The notes: generated by a model from the sequence alone, not told the origin. DNA of 64,000 nt from Pseudomonas fluorescens (GCF_001648775.1 NZ_LVEJ01000007.1:1-64000), one strand, 5' to 3'; positions 16,752-26,966 are shown, counted from the first letter of the stretch. Program-made: numbers and translations.

Positions 16752-18296
16752 TTAGGCGGCGGCCTGTTGCGACTCGGCGATGCTGCGATCCTTGCTCAAC
16801 AATCCCAGCACTACCGCCGCCGAGACGAGGGTGATCACCGTCAGAATGTGCAACAGGTACTGAAACGCCGACGCATACCCTTGCACCAGGCGTTCGTTGG
16901 CCAGACCTGGCACGCTGTTGATCGCATGCGCCATATCGCCTGTGGTCACCCGATGCGCGGTTTCGGCAATCAGTTGTGCTTGCGCACTGCCCGCCACAAC
17001 GTGCACGGCACTCGACAGATCAGCGTGCAGCAATGACGCCAGCACTGCCGCGACAATCGCCAAGGCGATCCCCTCACCCGCCACGCGCACCGTGCTGAAG
17101 ATGCCCGCGGCCATGCCTGCGCGTTCTTTCGGCACGACACTGACCGACAAACCATCCATCAGCCCCCACGGCAATCCGGCGCCAATGCCGATCAGCAGCA
17201 TCGGCACCACCAGCGCAAATGTCGCGTCACCGACGTTGTACAGACTCAGCCAATGCAGGCCCACGGCAGCAATCAGGAACCCCGCTCCAGACAAGATGCC
17301 CGCGGAAACAAAACGCGCCAGCGAGGCCGCCAGCATCGGCACCACCAGCATCGGTGCCGACAACGCCAGTAACAGCAGACCGGCATCGATTTCGCTCAAG
17401 CCCTCAACGCCGATGAAGCGCAGCGGCAACATCACCACCAGCACGATGTAGCAGAAACACGTGCCGATCGGCAGCATCTGCACGCCAATGAATCGCGGAT
17501 AACGGAACAGGGTCAGATCGAGCATCGGCCGTTCGACACGCATTTCGACGATCACGAAAGCTGCCAGCAACACCGCCGAAGCGCCCAATAAAGTGATCAC
17601 CAAAGGACTGTCCCAACCACTGTCCGGCGCCTGGATCAGGCCAAACGTGAACAACGCCAGCATTGCGCTGAACAGCAGCGTGCCCGGCCAGTCCAGCCCC
17701 TTGGCATCGGGGTCGCGGGTTTCGCGCATGCGTGGCAGGCCGAAGACCATCGCTATCACGCCGATCAACGCGGTAAAGACAAAAATCGCCCGCCAGTTGA
17801 AGGCCTCAATCAATGCCCCTGCCACCAAGGGTCCGAACGCCAGACCGATGCCGAACGTCGTACCGAGCACGCTGTAAGCCCGGGTCCGGGCATGCCCTTC
17901 GAACTCTTGCGCCAACGCCGCCGAGCCGCTGGCCAGCGCCGCCGCGCCTGCGACACCTTGCACAGCACGCAACACATCCAGCCAGAACACCGAAGGTGCC
18001 AGGCTCTGCGCAATCGAGGCGGCGGTAAACAGCAGCATGCCGAAGGTGAACAGGCGTTTGCGTCCATACACATCAGCCAATGCGCCGGCGGCCATCAGCA
18101 AACTGCCGAACGACAGCATGAACGCGTTGGTGATCCACGTCAGCGCCACCGGGCTGCCGCCCAGATCGCGACCAATGGCCGGCGTCGCCACCGCGCCGCC
18201 GGTAAAACTGAGCGGCAAGACCAGAGCCGAGAGGCACACGGCCGCGAGTATGAGCAACTTGTCGCGCGTTCCGTGCGGCTGAATCATAGCGTTCAT
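16752..18296 (-). CDS. MFS exporter, DHA2 (14-TM, EmrB/QacA) family
   Basis: A 514-residue inner-membrane proton antiporter-like protein with about fourteen hydrophobic helices, 'PAIGRDLGGSPVALTWITNAFML' in helix 1-2 and 'DVYGRKRLFTFGMLLF' as motif A, followed by motif C-like 'GPLVAGALIEAFNWRAIF'. Members pump out drugs, dyes or metabolites. The start is placed at ATG 18296 (AAAGGA 7 bases upstream); a longer frame to 18416 would add a hydrophobic but unlikely leader. Next upstream gene on the strand is an SDR, 131 bases away. Confidence 0.92.
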   Translation of the reverse strand: MNAMIQPHGTRDKLLILAAVCLSALVLPLSFTGGAVATPAIGRDLGGSPVALTWITNAFMLSFGSLLMAAGALADVYGRKRLFTFGMLLFTAASIAQSLAPSVFWLDVLRAVQGVAGAAALASGSAALAQEFEGHARTRAYSVLGTTFGIGLAFGPLVAGALIEAFNWRAIFVFTALIGVIAMVFGLPRMRETRDPDAKGLDWPGTLLFSAMLALFTFGLIQAPDSGWDSPLVITLLGASAVLLAAFVIVEMRVERPMLDLTLFRYPRFIGVQMLPIGTCFCYIVLVVMLPLRFIGVEGLSEIDAGLLLLALSAPMLVVPMLAASLARFVSAGILSGAGFLIAAVGLHWLSLYNVGDATFALVVPMLLIGIGAGLPWGLMDGLSVSVVPKERAGMAAGIFSTVRVAGEGIALAIVAAVLASLLHADLSSAVHVVAGSAQAQLIAETAHRVTTGDMAHAINSVPGLANERLVQGYASAFQYLLHILTVITLVSAAVVLGLLSKDRSIAESQQAAA

Positions 18297-18427
18297 CATT
18301 CCATCCTTTGAGCAATCACAAAGCTGCGTCGCGCAGCGAATAAGGCGCGAAATACACAGAAAAATCCACAGAAGTTTGCGCACGAAAGAGATGAGAGCGA
18401 GCAACCTCGCTCTCACAGCTCATGCGT

Positions 18428-19258
18428 TCAGTTGGCGAAGTCGGTGGACAGCGCCAGCTCATTCCAATCGGCCAACTCCTGCGCCACCAGGCGATTCTTC
18501 GCCTCAATCCGCGCAATCGTGTCGCTGCCCAGCGCCAGGCGCAGCGGCGGGTTCGGGGCATTGACCAGCGCCAGCATCGCCTCGGCAAACTTCAGCGGAT
18601 CACCCGGTTGCGCATGATTGGCCGCTTCGGCGAACACGCGCATCTTGCCCACGGTTTCGTCGTAGTCCGGCAGCTCGAGTTGCGTTTTGATCAACGATTG
18701 CTCATCAAGGAAATCAGTGCGAAAGAAACCCGGCTCGACCACCGAGGCTTGAATGCCCAACGGCGCCAATTCCTGATGCAGTGCCTCGGTGATGCCTTCG
18801 ACGGCAAACTTGGTCGAGCCGTAAACACCCCAGCCCATGTACGCCTGATAGCCGCCGATCGACGAAATATTGATCACCCGGCCACTGCGTTGCGCACGCA
18901 TGTGCGGCAGCACGGCTCGGGTGACGTTGAGCAGGCCGAACACGTTGGTCGCGAACAGGCGCTCGGTTTCGCTGGCGCTGGTTTCTTCTACCGCGCCCAG
19001 CACGCCAAACCCGGCGTTGTTGATCAATACGTCGATTCGGCCAAATCGTTTGATGCCTGCGGCGACCGCTTGATGCGCTTGCTCTTCGCGGGTCACGTCG
19101 AGGCGTACGGCCAGCAGGTTCGGCTGATCGCCGAGGCGGTCGGTGATGTCTTGCGGGTTGCGCGCGGTGGCAATCACCGCGTCACCGGCACGCAAGGCCT
19201 GCTCGGCGATGAGAATGCCAAAACCACGGGAAGCGCCAGTAATGAACCAGGTACGCAT
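18428..19258 (-). CDS. Short-chain dehydrogenase/reductase
   Basis: A 276-residue classical SDR: TGASRGFG (7-14), NNAG (80-83), ISS at 131-133, and the Tyr146/Lys150 pair in YGSTK. The motif set predicts NAD(P)-dependent oxidoreduction of a carbonyl or alcohol. ATG at 19258 preceded by AGGAG with 8-base spacing. It is divergent from a LysR gene, whose likely target it is. Substrate unknown. Confidence 0.93.
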   Translation of the reverse strand: MRTWFITGASRGFGILIAEQALRAGDAVIATARNPQDITDRLGDQPNLLAVRLDVTREEQAHQAVAAGIKRFGRIDVLINNAGFGVLGAVEETSASETERLFATNVFGLLNVTRAVLPHMRAQRSGRVINISSIGGYQAYMGWGVYGSTKFAVEGITEALHQELAPLGIQASVVEPGFFRTDFLDEQSLIKTQLELPDYDETVGKMRVFAEAANHAQPGDPLKFAEAMLALVNAPNPPLRLALGSDTIARIEAKNRLVAQELADWNELALSTDFAN

Positions 19259-19388
19259 AACAACTTCTCCTGTTAGAAACCCTGACATGGGTGCCGGGCC
19301 TGTTTGATAAGTTGATGCGACTTTAAAGCCGTGCTACTGATGCGATAATCCCAACAATTTTGCATGACTTTGTGAAAGGTATTCATAG

Positions 19389-20279
19389 ATGAAATCACCT
19401 TCGGCGGCGGATCTCAGCGTTTTCCTGTGCACTGCGCAGCACTTGAACTTCAGCAAAGCCGCCATCGAACTCGGCCTGACCCCCTCCGCTCTTAGCCATT
19501 CAGTAAAGGCGCTGGAAAATCGCCTGGGCGTGCGCCTGTTCAATCGCACCACCCGCAGCGTGGCGTTGACCGAGGCTGGCGAGCGCCTGTACGCGCGATT
19601 GAAACCGGCCTTTCGCGACATCGACGATGCGCTGGAAGACCTCAACCATTTCCGCGACAAACCCTCGGGTAACTTGCGCATCACCTCGGGGCGGCAAGCC
19701 TGCGAATTGGTGTTGCTGCCGATTGCCAGTGAGTTTTTGCAGGTGTACCCGGACATTCGTATGGAAGTGGTCGAGAGCGATGCGCTGCTGGATATCGTCG
19801 CCAATGGATTCGATGCCGGCGTGCGCTTCGGCGATCGCCTGGAGGCGGACATGGTGTCGCTGCCGATTGGCCCGACAATGCGCTCGGTAGTGGTCGGCTC
19901 ACCCGCGTTTTTCGAACGCTACGCGGCACCGCAAAAACCCGAGGATCTGCACGGATTGCCGTGCATCCGCCACCGCTACCCCAGCGGTTCGATGTATCGC
20001 TGGGAGCTCAAGCGCGGCGGCATTGCCCAGGAAATCGAAGTCAACGGCCCGCTGACCCTCGGCGATGTCAGCCTGATGGTCGGGCCCGCGCTGCAGGGAC
20101 TTGGTCTGGCTTATGTGTTCGAAGACATGGTCAGCGAACACCTCGCCAGCGGGCGGCTGGTGCAAGTACTGGCTGACTGGTGCCCCTGGTATCCGGGTCT
20201 GCACTTGTACTACCCGAGCCGCCGTCATGTGCCGGCAGCGCTGAAGGCGTTTATCGACTTCGTGCGCAACCGGCGCTAG
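19389..20279 (+). CDS. LysR-family transcriptional regulator
   Basis: A 296-residue LysR protein with HTH 'NFSKAAIELGLTPSALSHSVKALENRLG' and the conserved 'RLFNRTTRSVALTEAG' linker, then the effector-binding domain. Divergent from the SDR gene (130-base gap), it probably regulates the SDR and perhaps the adjacent MFS exporter. Confidence 0.93.
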   Translation: MKSPSAADLSVFLCTAQHLNFSKAAIELGLTPSALSHSVKALENRLGVRLFNRTTRSVALTEAGERLYARLKPAFRDIDDALEDLNHFRDKPSGNLRITSGRQACELVLLPIASEFLQVYPDIRMEVVESDALLDIVANGFDAGVRFGDRLEADMVSLPIGPTMRSVVVGSPAFFERYAAPQKPEDLHGLPCIRHRYPSGSMYRWELKRGGIAQEIEVNGPLTLGDVSLMVGPALQGLGLAYVFEDMVSEHLASGRLVQVLADWCPWYPGLHLYYPSRRHVPAALKAFIDFVRNRR

Positions 20280-20282
20280 CGC

Positions 20283-21452
20283 TTAAAGGTATTTCAACCA
20301 GACGATGTCACGGCGACGAGCCTTCAACGCCGAGAACCAGCGCACCGCCGGGAACAGCGCAATAGCCAGAATGACGGCCGCCAGCCAGATCGCCGAGACG
20401 GACGAAAAACCGAAATAGCTGCCCTGATTCAGTCCGAACAGAGCCACGCCGATCACGTATAAAACCTTCAACGCGTACAGATGCAGCAGGTAGAAAAACA
20501 TCGGTGCCGAACCGAAAACGCTCAACCAGCGAATCCAGCGACGATCCTGTACACGCTCGAAGGCCAGTAGCAGCAACAGCCCGACGCTCACCGTCAGCGC
20601 GATAAACAGCAGCGACGGTGGGTATTTGGTGATGTTGAAAAAGCTCATCAGTGTTTGCAGCAGCGTGTCGCCCACGGCCCATGGTTTTTCGCCGTAGCCG
20701 TTGATCAACCGCACCCCGACAAAACCCAGCAGCCCGGCGCTACCCGCAATCAGCAGGTGTCGTTGACGAAATACCGCTTCAACGCCGCGAGCAAACCACG
20801 GCCCCAGCGCATAACCGAGACCGATCACACCAATCCACGGCAACAACGGATAGGAGGTACGCAAACGCAGGTTATCGCTGACGTCGATCCAGCCGCGATC
20901 ATGCAAAATCGCCCACGGCACATGCAGCGCCGACTCCACGGGGAAATGCACAGTGTCGAGCAGGTTGTGCCCGGCAATGTTCATCAGGCTCAACGTCAGC
21001 AACAACCAGCGCGGCAGCCAGACCAGCAGCGACAAGGCGATCATGCTCAAACCGATAGCCCAGATCACTTGCAGATAAATCACGCTCGGCGGCAACTGGA
21101 ACGTCCATGCGAAGTTCACCAACGTGAATTCCAGCACCACCAGAAACAGACCGCGCTTGAACAGAAACGCACTGACATCGGCCTTGCCCGCGTACTTTTC
21201 ACCGAACAACCACGCCGACAATCCGGTCAGCAGTACGAACACCGGTGCACACAGATGCGCCAACGTGCGGCTGAAAAACAGTGCCGGCTCGGTGCTGGCA
21301 ATGTCCATCGGGTCACTGACCTGACGGTGCAGCAAGAAGGTTTCGCGCACGTGGTCCAACAGCATTAACAGAATCACCAAGCCTCTGAGGGCGTCAATGG
21401 ACAGCAGCCGGCCAGTGGTCAATGGGGCAGAACGAGGGAGCACAATCGTCAT
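20283..21452 (-). CDS. DUF1624/acyltransferase-like integral membrane protein
   Basis: A 389-residue protein with about ten hydrophobic helices. The N-terminal 'GRLLSIDALRGLVILLMLLDHVRETFL' with Asp-His on helix 1 is the signature of the heparan-alpha-glucosaminide N-acetyltransferase-like (DUF1624) membrane family, related to OpgC/NAG acyltransferases that modify envelope sugars. ATG at 21452 begins 'MTIVLPRSAP'; the ribosome site is weak, so the start is less sure. It ends 3 bases from the convergent LysR gene. Confidence 0.85.
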   Translation of the reverse strand: MTIVLPRSAPLTTGRLLSIDALRGLVILLMLLDHVRETFLLHRQVSDPMDIASTEPALFFSRTLAHLCAPVFVLLTGLSAWLFGEKYAGKADVSAFLFKRGLFLVVLEFTLVNFAWTFQLPPSVIYLQVIWAIGLSMIALSLLVWLPRWLLLTLSLMNIAGHNLLDTVHFPVESALHVPWAILHDRGWIDVSDNLRLRTSYPLLPWIGVIGLGYALGPWFARGVEAVFRQRHLLIAGSAGLLGFVGVRLINGYGEKPWAVGDTLLQTLMSFFNITKYPPSLLFIALTVSVGLLLLLAFERVQDRRWIRWLSVFGSAPMFFYLLHLYALKVLYVIGVALFGLNQGSYFGFSSVSAIWLAAVILAIALFPAVRWFSALKARRRDIVWLKYL

Positions 21453-21670
21453 GAGCGTTTCGCAATCGAAGGGATAACAGCGGGCGCCCAAAAGGAGCAC
21501 CCCTAAAAATTTGCGTTACCTTATAACAATAAACGGCAAAAACCCAAGCTCAATCGATAGTGATTCTCAGAAAAACCTCGGTTGATCTGGACGCACAAGT
21601 TGCCCAATAGCCTCAGGCTTCTATAGTGATCAAGTCCCCTGCCCTTGCGGCCTGCTGTCGAGCGTTGTCC

Positions 21671-22267
21671 ATGGTCAACACCGATCACCTGATCATCTGC
21701 GAACACTGCGATTGCGTTTACGAAAAAGCCGTGCTCGCCAAACATCAAAAGTCCCTCTGCGTGCGTTGCGGCGGCGTGCTGCAGCGCTTCAACGGTTTGA
21801 CCGTCGAACAGCGCTTGGCGCTGACGTTCACGGCGGCGATGCTTTGGCTGTTCGCCAATTTCTATCCGGTGATGAGCATCAGCCTCAAAGGCCTGAAAAA
21901 TAGCGCGACGCTGTGGGATTCGGTGCTGGCGCTGAGTCAGGGGCCAATCACCTTTATGGCGATGGTCGCGGCGATTTCGATCATCATCGCCCCGGCGTTT
22001 CAACTGGTGCTGCTGGTGTGGGTGCTGAGCTTCGCGCTCTCCTCGCGACGCGCTCCTGGCTTCAAGGTGTGCATGCGCTGGCTGGAAACCCTGCGCCCGT
22101 GGAGCATGCTCGAAGTGTGCCTGCTGGGGGCGATGGTGGCGGTGTTCAAACTGGCAGGATTGCTCGATGTATTGCCCGGTATCGGCCTGTTTGCGCTGGC
22201 CGTGTTGAGCTTGATGATGATCAGGATTGCCGGCCGTGATATCCGCGACCTCTGGGACATTTTATGA
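21671..22267 (+). CDS. PqiA-domain inner-membrane protein, first half
   Basis: A 198-residue paraquat-inducible-protein-A domain: N-terminal zinc ribbon (CEHC...CVRC) then four hydrophobic helices. E. coli PqiA and YebS (LetA) join two such domains in one protein; here they are separate genes overlapping by four bases (ATGA). A GTG at 21626 is an alternative start. Known partners are MCE proteins (PqiB/YebT) that carry lipids across the periplasm; none is encoded next door. Confidence 0.9.
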   Translation: MVNTDHLIICEHCDCVYEKAVLAKHQKSLCVRCGGVLQRFNGLTVEQRLALTFTAAMLWLFANFYPVMSISLKGLKNSATLWDSVLALSQGPITFMAMVAAISIIIAPAFQLVLLVWVLSFALSSRRAPGFKVCMRWLETLRPWSMLEVCLLGAMVAVFKLAGLLDVLPGIGLFALAVLSLMMIRIAGRDIRDLWDIL

Positions 22268-22950
22268 AACGCCCACCGACCGCCAGCGAACTCAATCTGT
22301 GCCTGTGTCATAGCTGCGGGCTGGCCTGTGACATGACCGACGAACCGCACGAGTGCCCGCGTTGCGATGCGCCGCTGCACCGGCGCAAGAGCAATTCGCT
22401 GACCCGCACCTGGGCCTACATGCTCGCCGCGCTGGCGTTTTACGTGCCGGCCAATCTCTTGCCGGTGATGAACACCACCATGCTTGGCAGCGGTGCCGAC
22501 AGCACCATCATGAGCGGCGTGCTGGAGTTCTGGGAGGCCGGCGCGTGGGACATCGCGCTGATCATTTTCATCGCCAGCATCGCGGTGCCGGGGATCAAGT
22601 TCGTCGCCCTGACGTTACTGCTGACGACCGTGCAACGCGACAGCGCCTGGGCGCGCAAGGAACGCTCGAAGCTGTACCGTTTCGTCGAGCTGATCGGCTA
22701 TTGGTCGATGCTCGACGTGTTGGTGGTGGCGCTGGTCGCGGCGCTGGTGAAGTTTCAGGCGCTGGGCGATATCGAGCCACGACCGGGCATCCTGTTTTTC
22801 GGCCTGGTCGTGGTGTTTACCATGCTCGCGGCGATGAGTTTCGATCCGCGCCTGATCTGGGACAAGGACAGCGGCGGCGACCTCAGCGACGCAGAACCTG
22901 GAGCAGCACCTGTAACGGATGACGCAGTGCCTGATCCGACTGGCGCTTGA
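22264..22950 (+). CDS. PqiA-domain inner-membrane protein, second half
   Basis: A 228-residue PqiA domain with zinc ribbon CHSCG...CPRCDAPL, four predicted TM helices ('MLAALAFYVPANLLPVMNTT' is characteristic) and a polar acidic tail. Coupled by ATGA to the preceding PqiA gene; the two products probably assemble into the equivalent of one full-length PqiA/LetA. Its last 68 bases overlap the 3' end of the convergent ydiJ-type gene. Confidence 0.92.
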   Translation: MKRPPTASELNLCLCHSCGLACDMTDEPHECPRCDAPLHRRKSNSLTRTWAYMLAALAFYVPANLLPVMNTTMLGSGADSTIMSGVLEFWEAGAWDIALIIFIASIAVPGIKFVALTLLLTTVQRDSAWARKERSKLYRFVELIGYWSMLDVLVVALVAALVKFQALGDIEPRPGILFFGLVVVFTMLAAMSFDPRLIWDKDSGGDLSDAEPGAAPVTDDAVPDPTGA

Positions 22951-25909
22951 CCTGACTGCGGCAGGAATAACCGGTCGCCAGTGCTTCACCCTGCTCTGCT
23001 GGCGCCTGGACCTGACGGGCCCACGACTGCTCGTAGATCACCGCTGAGGTCTGGCGATTGCGCGCCTCGTGGCCATACGTGCCGGACATGCCGCAGCAAC
23101 CGGTGGCTTGCGTGGCCAGCTTCAATCCTGCACGTTCGAACACCTGTTCCCACTGGCGCGTCGCGGCCGGCGCGTTGGTTTTCTCGGTGCAGTGGGCGAG
23201 CAGGCGGAACGACGCGGTTTTGTCCTGAGGCAACTGCTCGGGCATGACCTTGAGCAACCACTCCTGCACCAGCGCCACTTCCGGGCACTGCTCCATCCCC
23301 GGCACTTTCAGATATTCCTGGCGATAGACCAGCGTCATCGCCGGATCGAGGCCCAGCAACGGCACGCCCACGTCCGCCAATTCACGCAGTTGCCGAGCAT
23401 TGCGCAACGCCGCGCGGTTGAATGCCGAGAGGAACCCCTGCACGTGCAACGGCTTGCCGTTGGCGCTGAATGGCGCCAGATACACCTGATAACCCAGACG
23501 CGAAATCAGCTCGACCAGATCCGCCAGCAACGGCGCTTCAAAGTAGCGCGTAAACGCGTCCTGCACGATGACCACGCTGCGCTCGCGTTGCGCCTGGGTC
23601 AGCGCCGACAAGGTCGAAACCGTCGCCGGCTGCACCTGCCAACGGCGCATCGCCGCGTGGAAATCAAAACGGCTGAGCAGCGGCACATCGACCATGCCAC
23701 CGATCCGCGCCAGTAATCCACGAACCCATGCAGCGCCCATCAAGCCGTTGTAAAGCGCCGGAATCCGCGCCATGTACGGGATGCTGTACTCCAGCGAGGC
23801 AATCAGATAATCCCGCGCCGGGCGCAGATAACGGCTGTGATACAACTCCAGAAAGCGCGAGCGAAACTCCGGCACATTGACCTTCACCGGGCACTGCCCC
23901 GCGCAGGATTTGCAGGCCAGGCAACCGGCCATGGCGTCGTAGACTTCGTGGGAGAAGTCTTCCGACTGCTGGCGCGTATTGCGCCAGCGCTGCCACAGCG
24001 TGCTGAAAAACGCCGGCGTGCGAATCGCCTCGGACAACACATCAACGCCCGCCTCGCCCTGCAAACGCAGCCATTCGCGAATCAACGAGGCGCGGCCCTT
24101 CGGCGATTGCGCTCGTTCGCGGGTGGCTTTCCACGACGGGCACATCGCATCGTCAGGATCGAAGTTGTAGCAGGCGCCGTTGCCGTTGCAGTGCATGGCG
24201 GCGCCGTAGCTCTGCCAGACCTTCTCGTCGATCTGCCGGTCGAGTTCACCGCGCAAAGTGACTTCATCGATTTTCAGCAACGCCACGTCGGTGTTGGCCG
24301 GCGTGGCGATTTTACCCGGGTTGAACTGGTTGAACGGGTCGAATGCCGCTTTCAGCGCTTGCAGCGCCGGATACAACTCACCGAAGAACGCCGGTGAGTA
24401 TTCCGAGCGCAGACCTTTACCGTGCTCGCCCCACAACAGGCCGCCATAACGCTGAGTCAGCGCCGCGACGCCATCGGACACCGGACGCACCAGTGCCGCT
24501 TGCTGCGGATCTTTCATGTCGAGGATGGGCCGCACGTGCAACACACCGGCATCGACATGGCCGAACATGCCGTACTGCAAACCGTGGCTGTCGAGCAGGT
24601 CGCGCAACTCGGCAATGTATTCGGCCAGGTGTTGCGGCGGCACCGCAGTGTCTTCGACAAACGGCTGCGGGCGCGCTTCGCCGGCGACGTTGCCGAGCAA
24701 GCCCACCGCACGTTTGCGCATGCCGTAGACTTTGTTCACCGCTGCGTGACCGACCGCCAGCGTGTGGCCCAGACGCTCGACCGTGCGGTCGTTGCTCAAG
24801 TGCTCGACGAACGCCTCGACCCGGCGCTGCAAATCTTCGGGATCGTCGCCGCAGAACTCGACGAGGTTGATGCCCAGCGTCGGCCGCTCGGCGCTTTCCG
24901 GGAAATACTCGGCGACGCCGTGCCAGACGATGTCCTGCATCGCCAGCAACAACACTTTCGAGTCGACGGTTTCAATCGACAACGGCTTGAGCGCCATCAA
25001 CGCCCGCGCATCGCGCAAGGCGTCCATGAACCCGGCGTAGCGAATGTTCACCAGCATCGAGTGTTTGGGGATCGGCAGCACATTCAACCGCGCCTCGACG
25101 ACAAACCCCAGCGATCCCTCGGCACCGCACAACACGCTGTTGAGGTTAAAGCGATTGTCCGCCTCACGCAGGTGCGCGAGGTCATAACCGGTCAGGCAGC
25201 GGTTGAGATCGGGAAAGCGCTGTTTGATCAGCTCACCCTGCTCATCAATGATCTGCCGCGCACAGCGATAGATTTCGCCGACGCGATCTTCGCGGGCACA
25301 CAGCGCTTCAAGCTCACTTTCCTCAAGCGGCAAACCGTGCAAACGCTCACCGCCGCGCAAAACCATGTCGAGTTCGAGCACATGGTCGCGGGTCTTGCCG
25401 TAGGTGCAACTGCCCTGGCCGCTGGCGTCGGTGTTGATCATGCCGCCGACGGTGGCGCGGTTGGAGGTCGACAGTTCCGGGGCGAAAAACAGCCCGGCGG
25501 ATTTCAACGCAGCGTTGAGCTGGTCCTTGACCACCCCGGCCTGGACGCGCACCCAGCGCTCCTCGACGTTGATTTCGAGGATGCGGTTCATGTGCCGCGA
25601 CAGGTCGACGACGATACCGTCAGTCAGCGATTGGCCGTTGGTGCCGGTGCCGCCACCGCGCGGGGTGATCACCACTTGCTGGTACGCCGGCTCGGCGATC
25701 AGTCGCGCCACGCGCGCCACGTCATCGGCGTCCATCGGAAACACCGCCGCTTGCGGCAGACGTTGATAGATCGAGTTGTCAGTCGCCAACACCACGCGGC
25801 TGGCGTAATCGGCGCTGATCTCACCGCGAAAGCCGCTGGCCTTCAGGGCTTTGAGGAACTGCTGGTAATCGTTGGTCAGGACTTTTGCGGGCGACAGCTG
25901 GGCAATCAT
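22883..25909 (-). CDS. YdiJ-type FAD-linked oxidase with C-terminal Fe-S domain
   Basis: A 1008-residue D-2-hydroxyacid dehydrogenase-like enzyme. Order: FAD-binding PCMH domain (~45-280, with 'PRGGGTGTNGQSL'), substrate/cap domain of the FAD-oxidase C type (~300-560), then a 4Fe-4S ferredoxin-like motif 'CLACKSCAGQCP' near 665 and a CCG-type domain with 'ATGCCGMSGTYGHE'. This architecture is that of YdiJ, which oxidises D-2-hydroxyglutarate or similar acids and passes electrons on. Start ATG at 25909 has a poor ribosome site but fits the family start. Divergent from a LysR gene. Confidence 0.95.
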   Translation of the reverse strand: MIAQLSPAKVLTNDYQQFLKALKASGFRGEISADYASRVVLATDNSIYQRLPQAAVFPMDADDVARVARLIAEPAYQQVVITPRGGGTGTNGQSLTDGIVVDLSRHMNRILEINVEERWVRVQAGVVKDQLNAALKSAGLFFAPELSTSNRATVGGMINTDASGQGSCTYGKTRDHVLELDMVLRGGERLHGLPLEESELEALCAREDRVGEIYRCARQIIDEQGELIKQRFPDLNRCLTGYDLAHLREADNRFNLNSVLCGAEGSLGFVVEARLNVLPIPKHSMLVNIRYAGFMDALRDARALMALKPLSIETVDSKVLLLAMQDIVWHGVAEYFPESAERPTLGINLVEFCGDDPEDLQRRVEAFVEHLSNDRTVERLGHTLAVGHAAVNKVYGMRKRAVGLLGNVAGEARPQPFVEDTAVPPQHLAEYIAELRDLLDSHGLQYGMFGHVDAGVLHVRPILDMKDPQQAALVRPVSDGVAALTQRYGGLLWGEHGKGLRSEYSPAFFGELYPALQALKAAFDPFNQFNPGKIATPANTDVALLKIDEVTLRGELDRQIDEKVWQSYGAAMHCNGNGACYNFDPDDAMCPSWKATRERAQSPKGRASLIREWLRLQGEAGVDVLSEAIRTPAFFSTLWQRWRNTRQQSEDFSHEVYDAMAGCLACKSCAGQCPVKVNVPEFRSRFLELYHSRYLRPARDYLIASLEYSIPYMARIPALYNGLMGAAWVRGLLARIGGMVDVPLLSRFDFHAAMRRWQVQPATVSTLSALTQAQRERSVVIVQDAFTRYFEAPLLADLVELISRLGYQVYLAPFSANGKPLHVQGFLSAFNRAALRNARQLRELADVGVPLLGLDPAMTLVYRQEYLKVPGMEQCPEVALVQEWLLKVMPEQLPQDKTASFRLLAHCTEKTNAPAATRQWEQVFERAGLKLATQATGCCGMSGTYGHEARNRQTSAVIYEQSWARQVQAPAEQGEALATGYSCRSQVKRQSDQALRHPLQVLLQVLRR

Positions 25910-26067
25910 CGGTCAGGGTATCTCGGTCAAAATCGGGCCGTGTGGCGGTGAACAGTTGTACGCAACGAATGATTGCGTCAGGCTCCGCCATCTCATGGTG
26001 CCCATGTTCATTGCTGGCGAACGCCGGGACAACCGTAAATTCGACCCACTATTGATGACTTTTACGA

Positions 26068-26952
26068 ATGAATCCGCGCACGCTCACCCCTTCCATGTCG
26101 TTATTGCTGGCCTTTGAAGCGGCGGCGCGCCACGAAAGCTACACCCGCGCCGCCCACGAACTGTCGCTGACGCAGAGCGCGGTCAGCCGTCAGGTGCAGA
26201 TTCTCGAGAAGATGCTCGGCATGCGCTTGTTCAGCCGCGAAGGTCGGCAAGTGGTGCTGACCGATGTCGGGCGCATGTATCAGAGCGAACTCGCCGAAGC
26301 CTTGGGTCAGATTCGCAGTGCCACCTTGCAGGCGATGGCGTTTGGTTCCGGCATCCACAGTTTGCGCCTGGCGACGCTGCCGACTTTCGGTTCGAAATGG
26401 TTGCTGCCACGCCTGAAGGATTTCTACACCGCGCACCCAGGCATGACCGTGCACTTGCATTCACGGATCGAAGCGATCGACTTTGATACCAGCGAAATCG
26501 ATGCGGCAATCTGTGTGGGCGGCGGAGAGTGGCCGGGGTTGACTGCCCTGCCCCTGCACACGGAAGAACTGGTGGTGATTGCCAGCGCTCAGCTATCGGC
26601 TGCCGAGCGCGATGACGCCGAACAACATATCGCCGGGCAACTGCTGCTCAATGTCAGCAGTAATGCGCAGGCGTGGGCGGAATGGTTCAGCCATCACGGT
26701 TTGCCGCACCGCAGCATGCGCATCGGGCCGAGCTTTGAAATGACCTCGCACTTGATTCAGGCGGTGCGGGCGAATATTGGTGTGGGGTTGGTGCCGCGGA
26801 TTCTGGTTGAAGACGAGTTGTTGAATGGCGAGTTGCTGCAACTGGGCGAGCCGATTACCAGTCGACGCAGCTATTACCTGGTGTATCCGCCGCGTAATGA
26901 GAATTTGCCGTCGCTGAAAGCGTTTCGGGATTGGTTGGTACATACACTCTGA
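26068..26952 (+). CDS. LysR-family regulator, GcvA-like
   Basis: A 294-residue regulator with HTH 'SYTRAAHELSLTQSAVSRQVQILE' and the GcvA-subgroup effector domain ('FGSKWLLPRLKDFYTAHPGMTVHLHSR', 'AAICVGGGEWPGL'). It is divergent from the ydiJ-type gene across 158 bases and is the natural candidate to control it. Confidence 0.92.
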   Translation: MNPRTLTPSMSLLLAFEAAARHESYTRAAHELSLTQSAVSRQVQILEKMLGMRLFSREGRQVVLTDVGRMYQSELAEALGQIRSATLQAMAFGSGIHSLRLATLPTFGSKWLLPRLKDFYTAHPGMTVHLHSRIEAIDFDTSEIDAAICVGGGEWPGLTALPLHTEELVVIASAQLSAAERDDAEQHIAGQLLLNVSSNAQAWAEWFSHHGLPHRSMRIGPSFEMTSHLIQAVRANIGVGLVPRILVEDELLNGELLQLGEPITSRRSYYLVYPPRNENLPSLKAFRDWLVHTL

Positions 26953-26966
26953 AGAATGAGTCGCCC

